Shown here in pieces: positions 42,241 to 51,941 of a stretch of DNA of 64,000 nt. This DNA comes from Crossaster papposus (Eukaryota > Echinodermata > Asteroidea > Velatida > Solasteridae). Positions within the stretch are counted from its first letter, which is position 1. Each line of letters opens with the position of its first letter. Below the pieces are notes generated by a model that ran no database searches, was not told the origin of the DNA, and saw nothing but the letters and a program-made list of their open reading frames with translations. The DNA lies in assembly GCA_037893245.1 (NCBI GenBank), contig JBAIAA010000511.1, positions 1-64,000 on the forward strand. The letters are read 5' to 3'. A program made the translations under genes and the position numbers.

Positions 42241-43140
42241 GTGAGTCTCACAAAAAACTAAAATTTCACCCTCAAAATTAATTGACACACTACTCGAGAT
42301 TTATAGTCATCGATGATTAAAATCACTTACTTACATGTAACTCAGGTGTACTTACGATCTTCATGAAAGGTAAAATTTTCAGTTAAATTCCGAGGGCTTC
42401 CTGCACTCAACCGTACGGTACGTCCATAATTTGTTCGTGCAATTGTTCGTTTGTATTTCAATTGGAGTCGTTAACTTCGATCACAGTTAGCGCACGTAAT
42501 TTGAGTGTACATGTACATCAAAACTGCTTTCGGGATCGAGTATTGGAAAATCATCACGTGATGAATAATTGTGATGAACGCGATGCACATCCTACCGGTA
42601 CAATGGTTTACTTCATTATCATTTTGGACCACACCAATTCAGACGTGAACTAGTGTACACACGTCATAATCTATACATTATTCATCACGACGATTTTTCC
42701 ACACTTGATCTCGAAATCAGTTTTGATGTACACTTAAATAACATTTTCGTAACGTTTACTCACTGAGCAAACTGTGATCAAAGTTAACGACTCCAATTTA
42801 AATACAAGCTAAAAATTGCACTAAACATTACGGACATACCGGTATTGTTACATGTACACGATGGTTGAGTGCAAGGAGTTCTTTGAATTTAACTGGAAAT
42901 TTCACTTCTCATGAAGATTATACAGTATTCAGTAAGTAAGTACACCCGAGTACTATAATTGTAATCATCGATGACTATTTCTATGTCGAGTGCTGTGTCT
43001 ATTAACCCTAACTCCCTCACCATTGTTATTAAACAATACAATTCCTTCAAAATCCTCCAACTTCCTTTGTTGTGTAGGGAGTTAGGGTTAATTTGTGGCT
43101 GTTTTGAGAGTAAAATCTTATTTTTTACTGGAGACTCACA
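42241..43140. mobile_element. Long foldback element (~0.9 kb)
   Basis: Arms of roughly 350 bp: GTGAGTCTCACAAAAAACTA at the left pairs with GAGACTCAC at 43131-43139; further pairs are ATAGTCATCGATGATT, GGAGTCGTTAACTTCGATCA and TGATGAATAATTGTGATG. The right arm is interrupted by an 80-bp element at 43012-43091. Confidence 0.8.
43012..43091. mobile_element. 80-bp mini-element with perfect 16-bp ends
   Basis: Starts TTAACCCTAACTCCCT and ends with its exact complement AGGGAGTTAGGGTTAA. Inserted in the right arm of the foldback; no counterpart in the left arm. Ends resemble those of the element at 34941-35379. Confidence 0.85.
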
Positions 43141-43347
43141 ATTTAATTATTCCATTGGCTCGGACCCTATCGCCAGATTATGTCCAAATGTTAAAAAAGC
43201 AATAACTACTGTGGTACAGTAATTCGGACTAGGTTGGACTAATTTTTTTACTGGCATTCAAATATTAGTTTCAAGAGAAATATGACATTTTATGACATTT
43301 TAGTACACAACAGGGCAGGGAAAGCTGTAAATAATGTATCTTTTTTC

Positions 43348-43644
43348 AATAAGGTCTATTGTCGATCGGTTGATTTCAACAGGTGGCGCCCTGCGCTACG
43401 CAAGAAAGGGAGCATCGCGCGCACGGCGAACAACTCGAAAATATGTCGTCACAAATTTCCTAAATCTATAAAGAAGACCAACTCTCATCGTATTTGAGGG
43501 CCAGAGGTGTTGTAGTAAATAATGAAAATAACAAAGAGCTTGCTGAGAAGGCATACCGGGCCGAAAAGCTTGGTTTAGTGCAAAACTGCTCCCTTTTCTA
43601 CCCATCATGCTTTGCGCTATCGCGATCAGCAATAGACCTTATTG
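43348..43644. mobile_element. Inverted-repeat element with CAATAAGGTCTATTG ends
   Basis: CAATAAGGTCTATTGTCGATCG at the left pairs with CGATCAGCAATAGACCTTATTG at the right; 297 bp; CpG-rich interior without a gene. Confidence 0.78.
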
Positions 43645-43797
43645 TTGTTGTTGTGTTCAAGATTTATTGTTCAGACCTTCTCGGCATACAATACATGTAC
43701 ACGTACTCTAATACCTGTACATGTACATACTAACTGACCACAACAGAACTATGTATATTTTACAATGTTATAAATTATAACAAGGGATATTTGGAAA

Positions 43798-44146
43798 ATA
43801 TTGGAAAATATCAAATATTTGCAGATATCAAAATTGTTAGTTACCAAATTATTACGAAAATTCTTACTTATTTAATTTAACTAAATACATATTCTAGGCA
43901 TCCAGCAAATTATTGCCAGACGGCGATCAGAAGAAAAAAAACCAAGAACACGAACAACTGCACGACGCCGGTCATGCCGGTTGAAAACGAACGCCGTTGT
44001 TTGGCTTTTCTCTCGGCATCCATGATTGTAAAATTTCGGACAGGTCAGTTACGATATTTACTATAAAATACAACCCCCCAAATCCACCCATTCCTGATAA
44101 TTCAAGCAATTACTGATGGTGTATCTTAGCATGGTCTTACCTTTAA
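43798..44146. mobile_element. GGATACACCATT MITE, reverse copy
   Basis: Decayed left end, then AATTATTACGAAAATTC, GGCATCCATGATTG and ACTGATGGTGTATCTTAGC. The terminal sequence is duplicated or altered. Confidence 0.78.
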
Positions 44147-44399
44147 ATTACCAGCCTGCTGTTTGGTCATTATGCAGGTCTTGCGGGTAGAAATGCGTGA
44201 TCCAAGTGACAAAAAATGTACACGCGATACAGTTAATTTACGCACGTCCAGTACGTAGGCACTTAAAGTAACCAAGGCCATTTGTTAAACCCCGGCTGAG
44301 GCTTCATACTGGGCTCCATCACAATTGCCAAACTGTATGAACGAAGCCTAAATAGAAACGTAGATAGAATTTGGAAAACGGCCCAAGTACCAGTGACAT

Positions 44400-44638
44400 C
44401 CTTTTCGAAACCGTTGCTTCGTCTTCGTCTTTGGCTTAAGGCGATTTTTTGACTCCCAACTGCAAGATCTCCAGCCACATTCTGACGCCTGTTGTACTTC
44501 AGAAACATTCACTCGATTGATATGAACCCAAAAGTTAGACTATTTCAATTTTCTTCCATAGTTTCTATTTTCTTCTCAGTATTTCGGAATTCGGAGGCGA
44601 AGCCAAAGCCGGAAGACGAAGCAAAGGTTTCGAAAAGG
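44400..44638. mobile_element. Inverted-repeat element with CCTTTTCGAAACC ends
   Basis: CCTTTTCGAAACCGTTGCTT at the left, complement AAGCAAAGGTTTCGAAAAGG at the right; inner GTCTTCGTCTTTGGCTT pairs with AAGCCAAAGCCGGAAGAC. About 240 bp. Confidence 0.75.
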
Positions 44639-45029
44639 CCCATAGTTGATTAGGGGGCGGGGCCGGGGATCATTTCCCCGGCCACAAATTAAGGGACAAC
44701 CATGACGTATTATAATGTCACTGGAGATATGTTAAAAGCACGAAAACCCTAACATTAATCAATTATTTGCAAAATTAGGTTTGTAACAGATCAAACAAAT
44801 GGGGGTTTTCAGTGTAAATTAAATGAGTGCCCTGCTGTGGCCGTGGGCGACTTCCTAAAACACTTCGACAAACGCGCGAGGGCGCTCTTTAGGTTTTCGG
44901 TTATCTTTTTTTTTCTTCTTTTTTTTGGCAGGACCGTTTTTCGTACCGTACCCGTACCGTGTAAAAGCGGTTTTCGAATTTTTTTCAGCAACTTGGTTGT
45001 TCGTAAATTGTATATTTATAAGAAAGAAC

Positions 45030-45130
45030 AATGGCATCTCAGCTGGTAGAGGGGTGATGTGTTGGTAGAGAGTTGAGCTATGGATCAGAAGGTCTGTGGT
45101 TCCAATCCCGCTATCGTTAATGTTCATCTT
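45030..45130 (+). mobile_element. tRNA-like SINE head
   Basis: CTCAGCTGGTAGAGGGGTG, a second TGGTAGAGAGTTGAGC, and GGTCTGTGGTTCCAATCCCG. These resemble an A box and B box of a tRNA gene, but the A-box region is duplicated and no clover leaf can be folded by eye. A decayed SINE head is more likely than a tRNA gene. Confidence 0.5.
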
Positions 45131-45678
45131 GTCACGTAGCATACGGTGACTTCCTTTTTTCAAACCTTAGCTTTACCACATGGTTTCGTTCATGCAGTCT
45201 GGCAATGGTGATAGAGCCACAATTGAAGCCCAAGCTGGCGGTTTGGAAAACGGCCCTAGATTCCGTATGCCAAACTTCATGAATGAACGGGGGACGTACG
45301 CTCCTAATTCAACATTTGAATTAAAATAATTAACTACTCGCCGTTGGACAATTCGTGCGATGTCTCATTCAAAAGTTTATAACAAATACATTGCTAGAAA
45401 ATCATCAATTTAGTTTTAAAATCAATTTTTTGTCAGGCCGTGCAACCGTCTAAAGCACGGACACGCTAACTTTAACACTCGGGGGTTGCAGTATTATAGT
45501 CTTGATCAGGATCCTTGTGTTATTTCTGCGCCCGCGCAGATTCGCTGGCGTCGTGTCTTTTCCAAATCCCGGCTTTGTTGCCTTCTGGTATCACGCATGC
45601 GTAGTTTACAAAATGCAGCTGGATCCACATTCGCATAATTATGTCCATTGTGTTCATGATTTGAAGAGTAAAAGGTCA

Positions 45679-45886
45679 TTAACCAGATCGCGCCGGAGGA
45701 CGTGTATACACGCAAAGTGTTTTCTATATTCGAAACGGATGACGCGTCAACATGTCACGAGCAAGGCCGGAAATCTCTGTCAGCAGCGAGCAAGGCCGGA
45801 AATGCGTGGGTGTGCTTTCCGGTACCATCGGTCTGAACCCGCCTCGGCTCAGTGATGTTAAAATAATTCCGGCGCGAACTGGTTAA
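45679..45886. mobile_element. TTAA-flanked CCAGTTCGCGCC MITE, copy 6
   Basis: TTAACCAGATCGCGCCGG ... GGCGCGAACTGGTTAA, 208 bp. Lies upstream of the Harbinger locus. Confidence 0.88.
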
Positions 45887-45982
45887 AATAGAACAAATAT
45901 CTATACCTGGACATAACTTGACGTCATGTGCACAAACCATATTACTTGTTAATTTCCCCATAAATGTGGCTATGCTCATCAT

Positions 45983-46225
45983 GTAGAGCCACACAGCGAC
46001 CCGCACAAAAAGAACGGATTTCAAAGTCTATGAGCCTTGAAAACAAGATTCAGGATTTGTTGTCATTGAACAAAATATATATTATAAGGCTCAAGCATCA
46101 ATTTTCGAACATTAACAAGGTCATTAACTACCAGAAAAAAAGTTATAACATTAACAAAAAATGTATTATTCTCATTTTCGGGGCCCATGGACAATTCCCT
46201 TTTTTTGTATAGCTGTGTGGCTCTA
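45983..46225. mobile_element. MITE with TAGAGCCACACAG ends
   Basis: TAGAGCCACACAG at 45983 and CTGTGTGGCTCTA ending at 46225; 243 bp, A-rich interior. Confidence 0.75.
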
Positions 46226-47092
46226 AATCTCATGCACAAATTTAAGTTAACGTCAGTTCACGTTAGCCGCGCGGAATTCGACGTTCTAAATCATGCCTAC
46301 TCTTCAAAATCATGGGCATATTTCTTAGAAATATTTGTATAGTCCTTTTCAATTATTAAAGTTGCTTGCTTCTCGCCGCTACTTTTCGTTACTCTTTTGA
46401 TAAAATAATCTACCAAACGAAATGTTTTGTCGAAAATTAAACTTGGACTCTAATTGTGTAATGACTATGATCCAATAATCTTGAATTTATCGCCCATTTA
46501 TAGCCTTGTTTTGGCGTAAAAAATATGCGCCAGCATAAATATTAATAAGGAAGGCGTATGCAAGTATTTGCTTTTAAATCTGTCCATCATTACCACGTGA
46601 TATGAATACTGCATATATTACCAGTCTCCCCCCCCCCCCCCAAATAAAAAAAAATTGCTAAAAAAACTCTAAGAACGCAGATACAATAATTTGACTGCAC
46701 AGTCGGCCTGTAAAGTGCGCCCTCTGTTGATATATATATTTTGTAATGCATCGCAACTGCGAAAGCACAAAAGTACAACAGTAGTTACGTCTTGTTACTA
46801 AGACCAAGTTCAATATGGTCTATTGTTATGATACTATCAAAATAGGTCCAAAATTAACTTGACATTTCAAAATATATTTACAAAATGCCTTAGAATGCAG
46901 GCCCAATCATTGTATATATTCAACATCTTTCAAGGAAGATTTTTCAAAATATGACCCTATTTCTCACTTTCCTTTGTCTTTAAACAAAATGATAGCACAA
47001 CCAATTTGGTAATTATGTTAAATTTGTGTCCAACTACAAGAGGCTGCATCATTTGAACATTGAACATTATGCGCAGTTGAAAATACTGAACT
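46226..47092. other. No feature recognised
   Basis: AT-rich sequence with a C run at 46627-46640. Short inverted words (GGTCTATTGTTATGATA) are present but no complete element. Confidence 0.45.
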
Positions 47093-47184
47093 GGCTATTT
47101 GGTGTTACAGCTATTTGGTGTTACAGCTATGAACGTTACAACTATTTGGTGTTTAACAGCTATTTGGTGTTTAACAGCTATTTG
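47093..47184. repeat. Short minisatellite left of the Harbinger locus
   Basis: Four to five imperfect ~21-bp units of the type AGCTATTTGGTGTTTAAC. It directly abuts the outer Harbinger end. The same unit in the same orientation continues at 51611, on the other side of the element. Confidence 0.75.
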
Positions 47185-47486
47185 GGGTTGTAACTACGAA
47201 AGCTGTTTAAGCCATTAGATGCGTATTGGCCCGATTTCACAGAAGCGTTTGAAGGTTTACACGCGGATAACTTTATTAATCGCGCGTTTAGCATGCGTTT
47301 AATTTTAATCACCGTTTCACGAGGCGCAACTGTCCGTGTGCGTCTAAATATTTGAACCGCCTGCGGTCAAATAACAAAAGAACACTTAAACGCTCGTGAG
47401 GGTATGTTTAAGTCGCGAAAACTAGTACTATCACAGATTGATTTGCACATAAATGAGTGGGCGTGTTAGCAAGCAGTAGGCCTAGT

Positions 47487-48768
47487 ATGGATGCTCTGGC
47501 TATACTTGAGTTCGCCCAGGAAGAGGCCGCTGAAGAAGGGTTCAATGCCGCTCCACAACCTCAGGTGAGAGTTTTTCAGGACAGATTAAATCCACTTCAG
47601 AGATTCGACGACCGGAACTTTGTAAAACGATACAGAATATCGAAGGAATCATTCCATTGGCTTCTTGACCTGATTAGGGATGATCTACTAAGTGCCACCA
47701 GAAGGAGTCATGCCCTGACTCCCCTCCAACAGCTGTCGATTGCTCTCAGATTTTATGCAAGGGCTTCGTTTCAAATGGACATTGGTGATATGTGTGGTGC
47801 GTCGACCTCCACCGTCTGCAGAGTGGTTGCTCGTGTCACGGCGGCAATTTGTGGAAAAAAACAGCATTTTATTCGTTTTCCAACCACACAGGAAAAGAGG
47901 AGAGAGATTATGGAGGGCTTTTATGAGATCATGCAGTTCCCCGGTGTGATCGGTGCGGTTGATGGTAGCCATATCGCAATTGTGAACCCTGGTGGTAGGT
48001 TTGCCGTACGATACATTAACAGAAAAGGATATTCTAGCTTGAACTGCCAATTAGTTTGTGATCACCGCCTTCTATTCACGAATGTCGTGTCTCGTTGGTA
48101 TGGGTCTGCTCATGACTCGAGAATATTTGAGGAGAGTCAACTATTTCGTCGATTTAGAACGGGGGAATATCAAGGGATCTTACTTGGGGATGCAGCCTAC
48201 ACTTGTCGGCAGTTTATGCTCACGCCTGTACGTAACCCGAGAACACCTGCAAAGACTCGCTACAATGCTGCACAGAGGGCAACAAGAGGAGTGATAGAAA
48301 GAGCATTCGGCATCTGGAAAAGGCGGTTTCCATGCGTATCGAAGGGAATGCATCTGAGGTGTTCAGTAAGTACACTACCTTCATAGGCTACTGAAAATGA
48401 TAATTGTATGCACTATTGAAATCGACAATTTATTACACGATGATTGACATGTACATTTGTACGATTATGATTCTTTATTTCAGTTGCAGCACAACATGGC
48501 CATAGTAGTTGCAACAGCATGCCTTCATAATTTGGCAAGACGAATGAACGACCCTCTCCCCCCGCCAGATGTTGATATTCCAGTACAGCCCGATGAAGAC
48601 CCAGAACAAATGGTGAATAACGTTGAAGCAGACTTGCGAGGAAACTTATTCCGTCAGAGATTCATCACCCAACATTTCAACAGGCAAGATACCAAAATGG
48701 TCTCTAATTATACGCCCACGGAGGGTTCAGATGGAAAAACATATAAATACATCCAACGCCATATCTAA
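47487..48768 (+). CDS. HARBI1: Harbinger-family DDE transposase (HARBI1-like), two exons, apparently intact
   Basis: Exon 1 is 47487-48365 and exon 2 is 48484-48768, joined by a phase 0 intron (donor TCA|GTAAGT, acceptor TTTATTTCAG); 387 residues. Order of parts: an N-terminal segment MDALAILEFAQEEAAEEG, then a DNA-binding helix-turn-helix region (LTPLQQLSIALRFYA and the following MCGASTSTVCRVV), then the DDE catalytic core. The first Asp is in IGAVDGSHI, the second in LLGDAAYTCR, and the Glu in GVIERAFGIWKRRF. The C-terminal exon has the ATACLHNL.R family block. All three catalytic acidic residues are present, and no stop or frameshift is seen. In active Harbinger elements the transposase needs a partner Myb-like protein for nuclear entry and end binding; that partner is encoded convergently here. 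The start is the first ATG in frame after an upstream stop. Confidence 0.92.
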
Positions 48769-48905
48769 CTTAGTTTGAATCAATAATTCCAGGACATTGG
48801 CCAGAAAATAATGTTGAATGTTTGTACCAGTACTACATTATTATCAAAAGTAGGATATGGCTGTATCTGTGTTTGCATCTGAACTATTCATACATCTGAC
48901 ATCTG

Positions 48906-50375
48906 TTACAGATCAATACGCATTCGCTTGAGTTGTTCTTTGTAAAATTCTGTTTTGGCTTCGTAGGCTTTCCTTTTACAAATCGCAGCTTCTTTCTGGA
49001 GCTGAATTAAACTCATTTTTGCCTCGTGCTCCTCTTTCAGATAAGACAGTGCCTCGGCAGTCTTCTGTAGCACTGGACCTGACGATGACGCCGACCTGCC
49101 TTCATCTTGTTGCCTGGTAGATTTAGAGCAAGACTGGCCTTTTCTGGGAAAGAAATGTATAAATCAAATAAATGAAATGAATGCATACATTAGTTGCTTG
49201 GTTCCATTTCTTATTGGGTGTCTACAAAACTAACACCTAAGACCTAACACCCAAAACTAAGACCCACAGAAAATGTCTGGCAGTTTCCATATTATATGAT
49301 ATGGGAACTGCCAGACAGTTTCTGTGGGTCTTACTTTTGTAGTGGGTGGGGTCTTAGTTTTGTAGTTAGGTCTTACTTTTGTAGACACCCGTTTCTTATT
49401 CACTTAATAGAGGGGTATTGCAAGGCCACGTTTGTCGTTTACATGTACGTTTACATTTTCTGAACATGCTACCGTGAGTGAGAACTGCATTTTTACTCTT
49501 CACCGATAATGAAAGCACAAATGAATGTATGGAATCACCACGAATGCCGAGGATGAAACTATTTTGGTGAAGGATGCGTGTGACGTTAGCATCTTGCTCA
49601 CGTCCACCGGACACACAAAGAAAGTTTGACTTACTGTAGCTCTCTGGACTTGGGTTGGCTATCCTTAAATTCTTCTAATGGCACATCTGCGACATGATGG
49701 TCCTGAAACATGTCAAACTCATCCGCATAAGTATCGCCGGCGTCCTGGTCATTGCCACTTGTGCTGAAACCGGAAATTGTTGTTGTATAACTTACAGAAA
49801 ATAAACTGGGCAGCTTGTAATACCATAATGGATGTTCATTTTCAATTATCGGAACAATCTGTATTATTTTCTAATAAAAGGGCCCTTAAGGAAATGAAAC
49901 AGTTAAATAAAAATTACCTTGGCTGCATCTTGTCAATTGCTGCAGTTTCAACGTCATCGTCAATTGCAGTAGGCCTATTTTGCGTCGTGGCGTCATCATC
50001 CACGTCATTGTGGACCTGTTCCAGGTCGGCTGAAATAATGGCCAATACAGCCATTATTTCCTCACCAAGGTCTTCAACTTCTGCCTGTCCCCCACCTGTC
50101 TTGTGTAGGTCCAGCTTTTTCTCTCTCGCCATCTTTTTCGCCTTCAATTTCATGCGTCTCCATAACTCACGTAATTCCTTAGCTGAAGATTTGGCCCGCT
50201 CTGGGAAATTGGCTACCATTATTTTGGCGATGTCCTCCCATGCTTTCTGTTTTTTTGTCAGTGCGAAAATATCACTCCTCTTGTCTTCTACGACCTTTTC
50301 GTGGATCTTCACGGCCTCAATGAGACCCATTCTTTGAAGCGAAGTGAAATTCTCCCCACGTTTTTTGGCCGACAT
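48906..50375 (-). CDS. Harbinger Myb/SANT-like DNA-binding partner protein, three exons
   Basis: Exons 49918-50375, 49635-49763 and 48906-49143 (minus strand) join in phase 2 at both introns and give 274 residues. The N-terminus MSAKKRGENFTSLQRMGLIE opens a trihelical Myb/SANT-like domain (about residues 8-90, with the W of KAWEDIA and of ELWRRMKLKAKK). An acidic middle follows, then a C-terminal coiled coil (YLKEEHEAKMSLIQLQKEAA through EFYKEQLKRMRIDL). This is the usual second gene of PIF/Harbinger transposons, which recruits the transposase to the element ends. Splice sites: CCAAG|GTAATT, GGTTTCAG|, CTACA|GTAAGT and CTTTCCCAG|. The gene converges on the transposase, with stops 138 bp apart. 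An upstream in-frame ATG 10 codons earlier (50405) is possible but has less family support. Confidence 0.88.
49208..49391. mobile_element. Hairpin MITE inside an intron of the Harbinger Myb gene
   Basis: Near-palindromic 180-bp element beginning GGGTGTCTACAAAA and ending TTTTGTAGACACCC, with a perfect core around CTGGCAGTT. It lies within intron 2 (49144-49634) of the Myb-like gene, so a small transposon has landed in an otherwise intact transposon. Confidence 0.75.
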
Positions 50376-50872
50376 GTCTGTGCGAAATGTGTGTCCACAA
50401 CCCAACTACCCTTACAAACGGGGTTATTAACCGGTAACGACTATTGTAAATGCCCATTATGCAATGGCATGTTGTCCTAATTTGACCGCACCTGTTTAGT
50501 CTGAGGGATAAACGCAAGGTTATCCGCGTGCAGCTAAACGTGCGATGATCCCATCTCGTGAAATGGCGTTTAAACGTTCGTTTAGCTGTCCGCGTACAAC
50601 GGCATTTTAACATGCGTTTAAAAATTAAACGCATGTTACTTATACGCACGCTAAAATGCTTCTGTGAAATCGGGCCTAAACCCGGTGTCTAACTTCAAAC
50701 AAGTACTACAAAGCTTGTTTTAAGTTAGCCGCGTTTAAATTACCATTGGAGTTAAACATGTGTTTATAACAAACAATAGCAAGTCTTAAACATGATACCG
50801 GGGTTGTTTAGTGAGTATTCTGAGCCATTTAGAAGCCAGATATGTAGACAGAAAGGTAGAAAGGTGGACAGG

Positions 50873-51100
50873 ATGGATGCGCTTCAAATCTTCTTAATTG
50901 CACAAGAGGACGGAGGCCAACTAACAAGAAAAGCGTCATGGTCGCCAACACCAACGTGCACCAAGAGTTTCTATAGGGACAAGGTGAATCCCTTAGAAGA
51001 GTATAACGAGGAACATTTCATCAGACGTTTCAGAGTTAGCAAAGACACGTTGAACGATTTACTTGGACTTCTCGGATTGTATTTAGAACACCCAATTCTT
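50873..51100 (+). pseudogene. Truncated Harbinger transposase, N-terminal fragment
   Basis: Encodes MDALQIFLIAQEDGG and, further on, VNPLEEYNEEHFIRRFRVS and DTLNDLLGLLGLYLEH. It aligns with MDALAILEFAQEEAA ... LNPLQRFDDRNFVKRYRIS of the intact transposase next door but is clearly divergent. It loses homology near 51100, before any catalytic residue, where it runs into the opposing Myb fragment. Non-functional by deletion. Confidence 0.8.
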
Positions 51101-51119
51101 TGTTGTCCTTATAGCAGAT

Positions 51120-51300
51120 CGGCTTTTACGGTCAGGAAACGAGATGGACATTTCTGAAGTGATAACTTTCCAGGCATCAGCTTTTTTCTGGTTGGCTTTT
51201 ACAGTTTTAGTGTCACATCGTTTGTCACCAAAAATGGAATTAAAGTTCCTCATAGTCTCAACGAGAGCCATCCTTTCGTCAGCAGTGAAATTGTCACTGC
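51120..51300 (-). pseudogene. Truncated Myb/SANT-like partner gene, N-terminal fragment
   Basis: Minus-strand reading gives NFTADERMALVETMRNFNSI, then KKADAWKVITSEMS, a Myb/SANT-like first part resembling FTSLQRMGLIEAV...KKQKAWEDIAKIM of the intact partner protein. No start codon is in this frame: the ATG of MADTI is one frame off. The C-terminal half is absent. It faces the truncated transposase head to tail across the deletion joint near 51100-51120. Confidence 0.7.
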
Positions 51301-51610
51301 GTTGATGGTATCAGCCATATTGGCTCAGGCTGTAGAGTATCTAAGTAAAGACCTGCTGAAGATTTATCTACTGAGGCCTATCGTATGTTCATACTGTTGC
51401 GCAATCCTCTATATTACAATGTAATTAACAATAGGGTCAATAAGTTTAGACTGTCCAAGTTAATACACGAGGATAACTAAACAACCATTTAAGATATTTA
51501 GTAAGAGTTATTTAATTCAGGTTTTTAGGAAACCGCGTGTAACTTGGATTTATCCACGTCTATATACTACACTCGTATACAGATAAACAGCTTTCGTAGT
51601 TACAGCCCTT

Positions 51611-51790
51611 AATGTTTAACAGCTATTTGGTGTTTAACAGCTATTTGGTATTTATACGGCTATTTGGTGTTCATACGGCTAGTTGGTGTTCATACGGCTA
51701 GTTGGTGTTCATACGGCTAGTTGGTGTTCATAGGGCTACGGCTATTTGCTGTTCATACGGCTACGGCTATTTGGTGTTCATACGGCTATA
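51611..51790. repeat. Short minisatellite right of the Harbinger locus
   Basis: About eight ~21-24 bp units, drifting from AGCTATTTGGTGTTTAAC to GGCTAGTTGGTGTTCATAC. It is a continuation of the array at 47093-47184, so the outer Harbinger element apparently inserted into this array. It ends ~60 bp before the stop codon of the MFSD1-like gene. Confidence 0.75.
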
Positions 51791-51848
51791 GTTACAATTA
51801 GGCCGAGGTATTTTTGTTGAAATAAAGGACAACTGTGACGGTGTTATG

Positions 51849-51941
51849 TTAGTCATCTCCATCTTGTTGAAGCTTTAGGAAGCCTTCTTCTTTGCGTCTC
51901 TCTGCAGTAACCTCCGACTGCGTCTTGTTGAGAACGCCCCC
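51849..51941 (-). CDS. MFSD1: MFSD1-like gene, last exon and stop
   Basis: The acceptor CGCATGTAG is followed by 30 codons and TAA at 51849-51851. GGVLNKTQSEVTAERRKEEG, then a short charged tail ending QQDGDD. GGVLN matches the GGNLN that follows TM12 of MFSD1, and the length of the tail is similar. The stop is only ~245 bp from the end of the Harbinger locus. Confidence 0.8.
   Translation of the reverse strand, partial: GGVLNKTQSEVTAERRKEEGFLKLQQDGDD

Larger units (their letters stand above)
47228..50676 (+). mobile_element. Complete Harbinger (PIF/Harbinger) DNA transposon
   Basis: Terminal inverted repeats begin GGCCCGATTTCACAGAAGC at 47228 and end with the exact complement at 50676; 3449 bp. 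Inside are the transposase gene on the plus strand and the Myb-like gene on the minus strand, tail to tail. Subterminal regions on both sides repeat short TTTAAACG/CGTTTA words, likely binding sites. Flanking trinucleotides are ATT (left) and TAA (right), so a perfect 3-bp target duplication is not visible. Intact genes plus near-identical ends suggest recent activity. Confidence 0.88.
47189..51604. mobile_element. Older Harbinger-type element, interrupted by the intact one
   Basis: A perfect 21-bp inverted repeat starting TGTAACTACGAAAGCTGTTT lies at 47189-47209 and 51584-51604. Without the intact transposon (47228-50676) it measures about 967 bp. It contains N-terminal fragments of a transposase and of a Myb/SANT protein in the same convergent order as the intact element, with the central part deleted. 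The terminal sequence differs from that of the inserted element, so this is a different Harbinger family. Confidence 0.75.

Noticed and set aside
45435..45490. Possible tRNA gene (GTGCAACCGTCTAAAGCACG)
   Set aside because: No B box of the GGTTCGANTCC type and no foldable clover leaf by eye.
49777..50337. 186-codon plus-strand frame over the Harbinger Myb gene
   Set aside because: It is the antisense shadow of the Myb-like exon, which has clear family features and splice sites on the minus strand.
50792..51157. Second functional transposase
   Set aside because: Only the N-terminal ~85 residues match; the catalytic domain is missing and the frame runs into the opposing Myb fragment.
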